NCBI GenBank assembly: GCA_964481395.1
Contig: CAYZYG010000001.1
Coordinates: 91,056-155,055 of the forward strand
Length of the DNA: 64,000 nucleotides
Reading direction: 5' to 3'
Source: JBFMFH01 sp964481395
Lineage (GTDB): Bacteria; Acidobacteriota; Vicinamibacteria; Vicinamibacterales; JAKQTR01
Shown here: positions 17,553 through 26,686 of the stretch, in pieces
How positions within the stretch are numbered: position 1 is the stretch's first letter
Layout: every line of letters begins with the position of its first letter
Notes under the pieces: generated by a model
Seen by the model: the letters and a program-made list of their open reading frames with translations, nothing else
Database searches by the model: none
Told to the model about the DNA's origin: nothing
Position numbers and translations under genes: made by a program

Positions 17553-18195
17553 GATCCGCGTGCTCATCGCCGACGACCACGCGATTGTCCGCGACGGCAT
17601 CAAGGCGCTGCTCACCCTGGCCGACGACATCGAGGTGGTCGGCGAGGCCGGAAACGGCCGGGAGGCCATCGAACGCGTGGACGCCCTCGACCCCGACGTC
17701 GTGGTCATGGACATCGCCATGCCTGGCCTCGGCGGCCTCGAAGCGACGATCGAAATCAAGCGAACGCATCCGCAGACCAAAGTGCTCGTGCTCTCCCAGT
17801 ACGAGGATCGGGAGTACATCCGCCGTTTCCTCAAGATCGGCGTGTCAGGCTACGTGCTCAAGAAGTCGGCCGGCACCGATCTCGTCGGCGCGATTCGCGC
17901 GGCGTTCCGCGGGGGCCTCGTCCTCGATCCCGAGGTCGCCCGCGAAGCCATGCAGGACGCCGGACGCGGGAACGGATCGGCCGATCCCTACGAGTCGCTG
18001 ACCGACCGCGAGAAGCAGGTCCTCAAGCTCGTCGCCGAAGGGCACAGCAACAAGGAAATCGCGGATCTGCTCGACATCAGCGTCAAGACGGCCATGTCGC
18101 ATCGCGAGCACGTCATGGACAAGCTGGATCTCCACAGCCGAACCGAGCTGATCAAGTTCGCGCTGCGCGAAGGCATCATCAGGGTGGAAGACTGA
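17545..18195 (+). CDS. NarL/FixJ-type response regulator
   Basis: 216 residues. The receiver domain shows the acidic pair DDHAIV at the start, the phospho-acceptor Asp in VVVMDIAMPG, and the Lys in YVLKKSAG. A LuxR-type helix-turn-helix follows (SLTDREKQVLKLVAEGHSNK, then KTAMSHREHVMDKL). It is the partner of the upstream kinase by gene overlap. Targets cannot be read from the sequence, though the adjacent cytochrome operon is the natural guess. Confidence 0.95.
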   Translation: MARIRVLIADDHAIVRDGIKALLTLADDIEVVGEAGNGREAIERVDALDPDVVVMDIAMPGLGGLEATIEIKRTHPQTKVLVLSQYEDREYIRRFLKIGVSGYVLKKSAGTDLVGAIRAAFRGGLVLDPEVAREAMQDAGRGNGSADPYESLTDREKQVLKLVAEGHSNKEIADLLDISVKTAMSHREHVMDKLDLHSRTELIKFALREGIIRVED

Positions 18196-18197
18196 GG

Positions 18198-18255
18198 GCA
18201 GGGACCGGGGATCGGGGACCGGGGATCAGTTGTTCCTCCCAATCCCCAATCCCCA
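18198..18255. repeat. GGGGACC/GGGGATC heptamer repeat in a convergent spacer
   Basis: Units GGACCGG, GGATCGG, GGACCGG and GGATCAG run in one orientation. After a short break, AATCCCC units run in the other. The element fills the 71-base spacer between the convergent response regulator and ABC permease genes and may form a hairpin. Confidence 0.75.
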
Positions 18256-18266
18256 ACCCAGAGCGG

Positions 18267-19469
18267 TCACTCCGCCCGGAGCGCGTCGATGGGGTCCAGC
18301 AGGGCCGCGCGGCGCGCCGGCAGCACGCCGCTCGCCAGGCCAACGCCGAGGCTCACGAACAGGGCCGCCGCCACGTAGCCCGGGGGCGTGTGGAACGGGA
18401 GGCCTGGGACCAGCAGATGCACCGCCTGGCCGACCACCCACGCCAGCGCCACCCCCAGCACGCCCCCCGCGAGCGACAACAGCGCCGACTCGAGCAGGAA
18501 CACCAGAAGGATCTGCGCGGCGCCGGCACCCACCGCCCGCGCCAGGCCGATCTCGGACGTCCGCTCACCGACCGAGATCCACATCATCGTGAGAATCCCG
18601 ATCGCCCCCACGATGAGCGAAATGGCGCCGATCCCGCCCACGGCCATCGACACGATGCCGAGCACCCGGTCCATCACCACGAGCATGTCGGTCTGCGTCG
18701 TGATGGTGAAGTCCTCGTCGCCGTCGTGGCGGCGGGCGATCACGCCCCGGATGCCCTCGACCACGGCGTCCACGCGCGCGCCCGCCGTGAACTGCACGTC
18801 GATCTCCATCAGGTCACGACGGTTGAACAGGTCGAGCGCCGTCGCCACGGGCACGTAGACCGCATCGTCGACATCCAGCCCCAGCAGCTGCCCTTTGGCC
18901 GCCATCACGCCGATCACCAGACAGCGGCGGCCGGCCACCCGCACGTGCTCGCCCAGCGCGTTGCGATCGCCGAAGAGTTCGCGTTTGACAGTCGGCCCCA
19001 GCACGGCCACGGACGCGCCGCGATCAAGATCGCCCGCCGGCAGGAACCGGCCTTGCCCGACGGCGAACTTCCAGACCGCCGGCAGGTCGGCGTTGACGCC
19101 GTAGACGAAGACGCTCCTCCCGCGGCCGTCCCCCGACACGCGGGCCATGCCGAAGGCCACCGGCACGATGCGCTCGACGCCCGGGACGCGCCGCAGCGCG
19201 ATGGCGTCCTCGATGGTCAGCGGACGCACCGTGCCGCCCACCGCGCCCACGATGCCCGTCGTCTGAACCCGCCCCGGATTGACGGCGAGGATGTTCGTGC
19301 CGAACTGCGTGAACTCGCCAACGAGGTACCGGCGCGTCCCTTCGCCGAGGGACGTGAGCAGCACGACGGAGGCCACGCCGATCACGATGCCCAGCACCGT
19401 CAGCGTCGATCGCAGGCGGTGCGCCCGGATGGCCCCCACCGCGAACACCACCGAGTCGGCGGCTATCAT
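18267..19469 (-). CDS. MacB-type ABC transporter permease (second copy)
   Basis: 400 residues. An N-terminal membrane helix in AIRAHRLRSTLTVLGIVIGV is followed by a periplasmic MacB_PCD domain and three C-terminal FtsX-type helices (about 265-400). It starts at the ATG at 19469, two bases after the stop of the other permease gene. The pair looks like an old tandem duplication (SLGEGTRRYLVGEF here, SLGEGARRYVIGEF there) that probably forms a heterodimer. The longer upstream reading frame lies within the neighbouring gene and is rejected. Confidence 0.92.
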   Translation of the reverse strand: MIAADSVVFAVGAIRAHRLRSTLTVLGIVIGVASVVLLTSLGEGTRRYLVGEFTQFGTNILAVNPGRVQTTGIVGAVGGTVRPLTIEDAIALRRVPGVERIVPVAFGMARVSGDGRGRSVFVYGVNADLPAVWKFAVGQGRFLPAGDLDRGASVAVLGPTVKRELFGDRNALGEHVRVAGRRCLVIGVMAAKGQLLGLDVDDAVYVPVATALDLFNRRDLMEIDVQFTAGARVDAVVEGIRGVIARRHDGDEDFTITTQTDMLVVMDRVLGIVSMAVGGIGAISLIVGAIGILTMMWISVGERTSEIGLARAVGAGAAQILLVFLLESALLSLAGGVLGVALAWVVGQAVHLLVPGLPFHTPPGYVAAALFVSLGVGLASGVLPARRAALLDPIDALRAE

Positions 19470-19471
19470 GA

Positions 19472-20677
19472 TCAGCCCCGGCGCGACAGGGCAATGACCG
19501 GGTCGAGCCTGGCCGCCCGCCGCGCAGGAAGGACGCCGAACGCCAGCCCCACCCCCGTCGAGATCGCCAGCGCGCCCCACACGGCCCAGGCCGGCGGTTC
19601 CACTGGAAACGCGGGGTACAACGCCCGCGTCACGGCGACGGCCAGGAATCCCAGGGCCAGCCCGGCCACCCCACCGGCCGTCGACAGCATCGCCGCCTCG
19701 GACAGGAACACTCCCAGGACCTGACCGGGCTCGGCCCCGAGCGCCTTCAGCAGGCCGATCTCGCGCGTGCGCTCCGAGACCGACACGAGCATCACGTTCA
19801 TGATGCCGACTCCCGCCACACTGAGCGATACCGCCGCGATGCCGGCCAGCACGGCCGTCAGCACGGTGAGGATCTGACCGAACGTCGAGACGACTGCGTC
19901 CTGGGCGATCACCGTGACGTCCTCCTCGCCGTGGCGTTCGGTGAGCACGCCGACGATATCCTCGGCGGCCGCGTGCAGCTGCGTGTGCTGCCCTACCTCC
20001 ACCAGCACCCGGAACAGGCTCGGCCGGTTGAACAGCCGCATCGCACGCACGACCGGAACATGCACGACGTCGTTGAAGTCGAACCCGACCGACACGCCTC
20101 TGGGCGCCATCACGCCGACGATTCGGAACCGCTCGTCGCCGATGCGCAACAGCTGGCCGAGCGGGTTCGCGCGACCGAAGATCTCCGTGCTGACTTTCGA
20201 TCCGATGACGCACACCCGCGGCGCCTCGGCCGGTTCGCCTGCCGGCAGATACCGGCCCAGGTGCACCTCGAGCTGACGGACGTGCTGCATGTCCGACGTG
20301 GCACCCAGCACCGTCACTTCGCGCGACCGGGACCCCGACTGCACGCGGGCCGTGCCGACCACCAGCGGCGATGCCCGGCGGACGGCGGGAACTCGCCGGC
20401 GCACGGCCTCGACGTCGTCGAGCGTCAGATCGTTGGGCACGCCGCCGACCACCGGCATCATGCCGGTCGTCTCGACCCTCCCCGGCAGGACGATCAGGAG
20501 GTTGGTGCCGAGCCCCTGGAATTCCCCGATCACGTACCGCCGCGCCCCCTCGCCCAGGCTCGTCAGGACAATCACCGAGGTCACGCCGATCCCGACGCCC
20601 AGCAGGGACAGTCCCGTGCGCAAGCGGTGTCCCCGAAGCGCACCCGCCGACAGCACGAACAGATCGAGCATCCTCAC
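19472..20677 (-). CDS. MacB-type ABC transporter permease (first copy)
   Basis: 401 residues with the same plan as its neighbour: one N-terminal helix (GHRLRTGLSLLGVGIGV), a MacB_PCD periplasmic domain and a C-terminal FtsX domain ending in PARRAARLDPVIALSRRG. A GTG at 20677 overlaps the stop of the ATPase gene. The ATG at 20671 is an equally plausible start. With the ATPase and the adaptor it forms an export system for an unknown peptide, lipid or drug. Confidence 0.93.
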   Translation of the reverse strand: MRMLDLFVLSAGALRGHRLRTGLSLLGVGIGVTSVIVLTSLGEGARRYVIGEFQGLGTNLLIVLPGRVETTGMMPVVGGVPNDLTLDDVEAVRRRVPAVRRASPLVVGTARVQSGSRSREVTVLGATSDMQHVRQLEVHLGRYLPAGEPAEAPRVCVIGSKVSTEIFGRANPLGQLLRIGDERFRIVGVMAPRGVSVGFDFNDVVHVPVVRAMRLFNRPSLFRVLVEVGQHTQLHAAAEDIVGVLTERHGEEDVTVIAQDAVVSTFGQILTVLTAVLAGIAAVSLSVAGVGIMNVMLVSVSERTREIGLLKALGAEPGQVLGVFLSEAAMLSTAGGVAGLALGFLAVAVTRALYPAFPVEPPAWAVWGALAISTGVGLAFGVLPARRAARLDPVIALSRRG

Positions 20678-21453
20678 GGCAACGCCCTCAGCCCGGGTGG
20701 CGACACCTGCTCCGCGGAACTGCCAGCATCGTCACTCCGGGGCCGCGAAGCGGAACCCGGAATCTCCGGCCGCAGGCCGTGGCGCGGCTCATCTGCCACC
20801 AGGGCGCCGTCCTCGAGTCTGATCCGTCGACTGGCGCGACCACCGATGTCCGGGTCGTGGGTCACCACGATGAGGGTCAACCCCTCGCCGTGCATGCGTT
20901 CCAGCAGATCGACGACGTCCCGCCCCGACTGCCGATCGAGATTGCCCGTCGGTTCGTCGGCCAGCAGCACGCCCGGCTCCATGACCACCGACCGCGCGAT
21001 GGCCACGCGCTGTCGTTCGCCGCCGGACAGCTGCTCGGGCCGGTGATCCGCACGTTCGAAGAGCCCGACCGACCGGAGCGCCCGTTCGACGCGCGCGCGC
21101 CGCTCGCGCCGGTCCACTCCCGCGAACACCATCGGCAGCTCGACGTTGCCGGCGGCCGTCAGGCGCGGCACGAGATGGAAGGACTGGAACACGAAGCCGA
21201 TCTTGTGGCGCCGCACGCGCGACAGCGCCCGCTCGTCCAGGCGCGCCACCTCGATGCCGTCGAGCAGGTACGACCCGTCCGTCGGCCGATCCAGGCAGCC
21301 CAGGATGTTGAGCAGCGTGGACTTCCCGGACCCCGACGGTCCCATCACCGACAGGTAGCCCCCGGAGGGGACCGTCAGGCTGACATCCCGGAGCGCGTGC
21401 ACCGGGCGCCCGCCGACGTCGTAGTCGCGCGAGACGCCGCGAAGCTCGATCAT
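20674..21453 (-). CDS. MacB/LolD-type ABC transporter ATPase
   Basis: 259 residues. Walker A GPSGSGKST, Q-loop in FVFQSFHLVPR, signature LSGGERQRVAIA, Walker B in LLADEPTGNLD and switch His in VVTHDPDI are all present, so it should be active. It resembles the MacB/LolD class that powers mechanotransmission transporters. A C-terminal tail of about 35 residues rich in Ser, Gly and Pro extends past the usual end. The ATG at 21453 overlaps the stop of the adaptor gene (ATGA). Confidence 0.95.
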   Translation of the reverse strand: MIELRGVSRDYDVGGRPVHALRDVSLTVPSGGYLSVMGPSGSGKSTLLNILGCLDRPTDGSYLLDGIEVARLDERALSRVRRHKIGFVFQSFHLVPRLTAAGNVELPMVFAGVDRRERRARVERALRSVGLFERADHRPEQLSGGERQRVAIARSVVMEPGVLLADEPTGNLDRQSGRDVVDLLERMHGEGLTLIVVTHDPDIGGRASRRIRLEDGALVADEPRHGLRPEIPGSASRPRSDDAGSSAEQVSPPGLRALP

Positions 21454-22598
21454 TCCTGCTCCGACTCGACCCGGACCACGGCCCCGGCCTTGACCTCAGG
21501 CCGATCCAGCGAGATCACGACGCGATCGCCGGCCGCGAGGCCGCGGGTGATCTCGGTGTACTCCCAGTTGCTCAGCCCGGTCGCCACCTCCACGGCCTCC
21601 AGCACGCCGTTGCGGACGACGAGCACCCGCGTGCCGCCGATCAGCGCGTAGCTCGGAATCCGCAGCACCCCGTCGTGCGCGTCCAGGATGACCTCCACGT
21701 CGGCGGAGGTGCCGGGCCGGAGACTGGCCGCGAAGGCCCCGTCGTCGAACTCGGCTTCGATCTCGAACGTCCGATTCTGCTCCTGGAGATCGAGGACGAA
21801 GGGCGCGATCCGGACCAGCCGCCCCTGGAAGTCCCGCCCCGGAAAGGCATCCAGGGTGATGCGCACGACCTGGCCGACCTGCACCGTGGCCACGTCCACC
21901 TCGTCGAGGGGCGCGCTGACGTAGATGCCGGCCGTGGCAATGATCTCGATCACGGACGGAATCGGCACCCCGGGCGGTGCGGGCGTCACCCACTCGCCAA
22001 CCTCGGCCGTGACATCGGCGATAACGCCGTCGAACGGGGCCCGCAGTTCTTTGTACCCGCGCGCAACCCGCGCCACGCGCAGCGCCGCCTGCGCTTCTCC
22101 AACACGAGCCTTGGCCGCCTCGCACGCCGCGCGGGCCATGTCGTAGCGCCCCTGGGCCTGATCCAGCCGTTCCGCCGGCAGGAGTTCGTCCTTGGCCAAC
22201 TGCCGCGCCCGCGCCAGATCCCGGCCGGCAAGGTCCGACGCCTGGCAGGCCTCCCGCGAGGCCGCCTGCGCCCCCTCCACCGTCCGTTCGTGCAGCGCGA
22301 TCTGGGCATCGTCGCTCGCCGTGTCGAGGCGCAGCAGCAGTTGGCCGGTCCGGACCGAATCACCCTTGCGCACCGGCCGTTCCAAGACCCGCCCGGCCAT
22401 TTCGGGACTGAGTGCGGCCCGCCGCCGAGCTTTGATGGTGCCGGCCCGGCTGTTGGTCACCGTCTCTTCGACCCGCCCTTCGGCGACCCGGGCGACGGTC
22501 ACGGGAATTGGCTGCGGCCGAAACAGCCAGACGTAGGCGGCGTAGACACCACCCGACAGGAGGAGGACGGCGACGAGACGGCGAATCCAGCGCGTCAT
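21450..22598 (-). CDS. HlyD/MacA-type periplasmic adaptor of an efflux pump
   Basis: 382 residues. One N-terminal membrane helix (RLVAVLLLSGGVYAAYVWLF) is followed by a split lipoyl/barrel-sandwich domain (ALSPEMAGRVLERPVRKGDS and APFDGVIADVTAEVGEWV), an alpha-hairpin between them, and beta-barrel and membrane-proximal domains. It heads the minus-strand operon adaptor-ATPase-permease-permease. No outer-membrane TolC partner is encoded here. Confidence 0.92.
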   Translation of the reverse strand: MTRWIRRLVAVLLLSGGVYAAYVWLFRPQPIPVTVARVAEGRVEETVTNSRAGTIKARRRAALSPEMAGRVLERPVRKGDSVRTGQLLLRLDTASDDAQIALHERTVEGAQAASREACQASDLAGRDLARARQLAKDELLPAERLDQAQGRYDMARAACEAAKARVGEAQAALRVARVARGYKELRAPFDGVIADVTAEVGEWVTPAPPGVPIPSVIEIIATAGIYVSAPLDEVDVATVQVGQVVRITLDAFPGRDFQGRLVRIAPFVLDLQEQNRTFEIEAEFDDGAFAASLRPGTSADVEVILDAHDGVLRIPSYALIGGTRVLVVRNGVLEAVEVATGLSNWEYTEITRGLAAGDRVVISLDRPEVKAGAVVRVESEQE

Positions 22599-22980
22599 CG
22601 GTCGGTCTTTCCGGGGGACGCTGCAGGTGCGGCGCGCGGGACGCGCCGGGTCGGTCCCGATTGTACAGCAGAGGCGCCGCCAGACGAGGATTGTCGGTTG
22701 TGGTGAAAACCCGACGCCCTCGCCGGATTTCCGACAGACACCACAGGCAGATCCATTGAAATTCCCGCCGTTGAGGTCAATGGCGGGGATTCCAGAGCTG
22801 GCAGTTGAATTGCTCTACGGTCTGAGTGGATTGGGCTCGTCCCCTCGATCCCTGTCCCTGGCGGCCCGGTGAGTCGCCCGGAACGGCCCGAGCCCCCCAA
22901 ATGGCTGCCACCCCGGGCCGAGAGACTTGGGGCGGGCGGCGACTGTTCGCAACCGCCCCCACGCCCCCGAGAGGCCGACA
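22599..22980 (+). promoter_or_regulatory. Divergent spacer with sigma-54 type promoter at 22799-22814
   Basis: TGGCA at 22799-22803, six bases, then TTGCT at 22810-22814 has the exact -24/-12 spacing and would start transcription near 22825, about 155 bases before the kinase gene. Just upstream, a decayed palindrome ATTCCCGCC...GGCGGGGAT lies at about 22761-22790. The MacAB-type adaptor gene starts on the other side, and no clear promoter for it was seen. No gene is supported in the rest of the 382 bases; the in-frame ATG at 22869 is a possible longer start of the kinase. Confidence 0.55.
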
Positions 22981-23369
22981 TGCCCACCTCGCACGTCCGT
23001 TGGTGGAACCGGCTGAGCGTGCGCCTGCCTGCGTTCACGGCGCTCGGCACCCTTGTGGTCGTCGGTACGGCCGTCTGGATCGTGCTCCAGGCTCAGCAGG
23101 ATCATCTGATCCGCGAGGTCGTCCGCAGCGTCGAGTTGTTCAGCGAGACGATCAAGAGCAGCACCTACCACGACATGCTGGCGGACCGGCGGGAGAACGC
23201 GTACCTCATCATGAACACGATCGGCCAGCAGGCCGGCGTGGAGCGTGTGCGATTCTTCAACAAGGAGGGCCGGGTCACGTTCTCGACCGAGACGCCGGAG
23301 ATCGACACCTTCGTCGACAAGAAGGAAGAGGCGTGCTACGGCTGTCACGAAGCCGGCCGGCCTCTCTAG
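22981..23369 (+). CDS. Sensor histidine kinase, N-terminal fragment ending at an in-frame TAG
   Basis: This is the sensory half of a kinase whose remainder continues in the same frame after a TAG at 23367-23369. It begins MPTSHVRWWN with a membrane helix (FTALGTLVVVGTAVWIVL) and a periplasmic domain that ends with a CYGCH haem motif just before the stop. The frame continues open as RLARGKRSRIYSV and joins the CxxxxCH and transmitter modules. A single base change such as GAG to TAG would explain it. It may be a real nonsense mutation, a sequencing error, or a readthrough site. The ATG at 22869 is an alternative start. Confidence 0.7.
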
Positions 23370-23420
23370 CGGCTGGCCAGGGGGAAGAGGAGCCGCATCT
23401 ACTCCGTCCGCTACCACCGC

Positions 23421-24596
23421 GTGGTCGGCATGGTCACCACCATCTACAACGAACAGTCCTGCTGGAACGCGTCCTGCCACGCGCACCCACAGGAGAAGCG
23501 CGTCCTGGGCGTGATCGACATCGGGGTGTCGCTCGCGGACATCGATCGGGAGCACGCGTCGCTGCGGCGTCGTTCGATGGCGATCTCGGGGCTCGCGACG
23601 ATCGGCCTCGTGGGCCTGGTGGGCTTCTTCGCACGGCGGTCGCTCGTCCGCCCGGTCACCGAACTGGTGAGCGCCACGCAGAAGGTGGCGGCGGGTGACT
23701 ACACGCAGCAGATCCGGGTGGCGGCCACCAACGAACTGGGGGCTCTGGAGGCGGCGTACAACGAGATGATCGAGGCGCTGTCGAAGTCGCGCGCGGAACG
23801 CCGCCATCTGCTCGCGACGCTCGAACAGCAGGTCGAGAAGCGCACGGCCGAACTGAAGGAGGCCCAGGCGAGGCTGGTGCAGTCCGAGAAGCTGTCGTCG
23901 CTCGGGCGCCTGGCCGCTTCGATTGCCCACGAGATCAACAATCCCCTTGCGGGCATCCTGACCTACGCCAAGCTGCTCATCCGCATGCTGGACGAGGACG
24001 AGATCGACGCGCAGACGAAGGCCACTGCGGTCCGCCACCTGAAGCTCGTGCAGCGGGAAACCGAACGGTGTACGGCCATCGTCCGCAACCTGCTCGAGTT
24101 CGCGCGACAGCGGCCGCTCTCCGTCAAGGATGTCGATGTCAACGCGATCATCGACGAGGCCATGTCGCTCATCGCGCACCAGGCCACGCTCCAGGGCATC
24201 ACCATCGCGCGCCGGGCCGATCCCGTCCCGATGGTGCCGGCTGACATGGGGCAGATTCGCCAGGCCCTGGTTAACGTCATGCTCAACGGCTGCGAGGCCA
24301 TGACCTCCGGGGGCACGCTGACCGTCGCGTCGCACCCGTCCCCGGACGGGCGGTTCGTCCATGTGGCCGTGACGGACACCGGCATCGGCATTCCGCCGGA
24401 TCGGCTGGCGAAGATTTTCGACCCGTTCTTCAGCACGAAGGAAAAGGGTACCGGCCTGGGCCTGTCGGTGGTGTACGGCATCATCGAACGCCACCAGGGG
24501 ACGATCGACATCTCGAGCAGCGTCGGCTCCGGCACGACGATCACGATCAAGCTGCCGACCAGCCAGAAGGGCGAGGAGCCGCCGCGGCGCGGCTGA
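23421..24596 (+). CDS. Sensor histidine kinase, C-terminal part (haem motif, HAMP, transmitter)
   Basis: 391 residues from the first ATG after the TAG, in the same frame as the fragment upstream. The start carries CWNASCH, a CxxxxCH haem-binding form, followed by one membrane helix (ISGLATIGLVGLVGFFA), HAMP (RPVTELVSATQKVAAGDY), a coiled coil, HisKA with SIAHEINNPLAGI, and an HATPase domain (NGCEAM, DTGIGIP, GTGLGLSVVYG). The transmitter is intact and NtrB-like. It is followed 2 bases later by the archaemetzincin gene and then by an NtrC-type regulator, its likely partner. Confidence 0.85.
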   Translation: MVGMVTTIYNEQSCWNASCHAHPQEKRVLGVIDIGVSLADIDREHASLRRRSMAISGLATIGLVGLVGFFARRSLVRPVTELVSATQKVAAGDYTQQIRVAATNELGALEAAYNEMIEALSKSRAERRHLLATLEQQVEKRTAELKEAQARLVQSEKLSSLGRLAASIAHEINNPLAGILTYAKLLIRMLDEDEIDAQTKATAVRHLKLVQRETERCTAIVRNLLEFARQRPLSVKDVDVNAIIDEAMSLIAHQATLQGITIARRADPVPMVPADMGQIRQALVNVMLNGCEAMTSGGTLTVASHPSPDGRFVHVAVTDTGIGIPPDRLAKIFDPFFSTKEKGTGLGLSVVYGIIERHQGTIDISSSVGSGTTITIKLPTSQKGEEPPRRG

Positions 24597-24598
24597 CG

Positions 24599-25152
24599 AT
24601 GGCGGACGTGCACCTGTGGTGGATCGGGGCCGATGCGGTCGACGACGGCCTGCTGGAGGCCGTGCGCCGGAGGGTCGAGGGCGCGTTCGCCATCAAGGCG
24701 AGGCCCTACCGCCACGCCGACCGGCCCGATCACGCGTTCGACCATCGGCGGGGCCAGCATTCGTCCACGGAGATTCTGAGATGGCTGATCGCGCGCGGCA
24801 CGCCGGCGGGCAGGGTTCTCGCGATCACGGACGCGGATCTGTTCATCCCGATCCTCACGTTCGTGTACGGCGAGGCCCAGCTCGGAGGCACCGCCGCGGT
24901 CGTCTCGACGGCCCGGCTGTGGCCGGACCCTGCGGCCCGGCCCGATCCGGTCCTGCTGCGGGATCGCATCATCAAGGAATGCGTCCACGAACTCGGTCAC
25001 ACCTACGGCCTGCTGCACTGCTCGGACGCCGCCTGCGTCATGTCGCGTTCCGTCAACATCGCGGACGTCGACGCCAAACGGCCCGCGCTCTGCCACGACT
25101 GCGCCGATCGCTACCGCGAGCTTCACGCCGCCCCGGGGGAAGGTGAACGTTC

Positions 25153-25156
<4 letters not shown>
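24599..25156 (+). CDS. amzA: Archaemetzincin (M54 zinc metalloprotease)
   Basis: 185 residues. The extended zinc site HELGHTYGLLHC is followed by CVM and then by CHDC, reproducing the archaemetzincin pattern HExxHxxGxxHCx4CxMx17CxxC, in which four cysteines bind a second zinc. Archaemetzincins are aminopeptidase-like enzymes of unknown substrate, common in archaea and patchy in bacteria. The gene is wedged between a haem-motif kinase and an NtrC regulator, overlapping the latter by 4 bases, so it is surely co-transcribed with them. Confidence 0.95.
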
Positions 25157-26541
<1,385 letters not shown>

Positions 26542-26576
26542 GCGGGACGGCCACCACGTCGTTTGGGTTGCTCGGA

Positions 26577-26655
26577 CGGGGACATTCACCGAGGACCCGG
26601 ATCGGAACGGGGAACATCCACAACTGGCCCCCGGTCCCCGGTCCCGACGAGGCAT
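26577..26655 (+). repeat. Dispersed intergenic repeat in a convergent spacer
   Basis: GGGGACATTCACCGAGGACC is followed by CGGAACGGGGAACATCCACA and CCCGGTCCCCGGTCCCGAC. It closely resembles 5938-6020 (GGGGACATCCATCGAGGACC...) and ends in 7-bp units. It lies between the convergent NtrC regulator and kinase genes. Confidence 0.7.
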
Positions 26656-26686
26656 CCGGATCCGGCCGCAGGCGCGCCGCGCCTCG

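Noticed and set aside
15546..17834. 762-codon open frame on the minus strand
   Set aside because: Antisense to the NarX-type kinase and NarL-type regulator. No recognisable motif.
22815..24494. 559-codon open frame antisense to the broken kinase
   Set aside because: Considered as the real gene because the kinase is interrupted. Rejected because the kinase strand shows clear HAMP, HisKA and HATPase motifs and this frame shows none.
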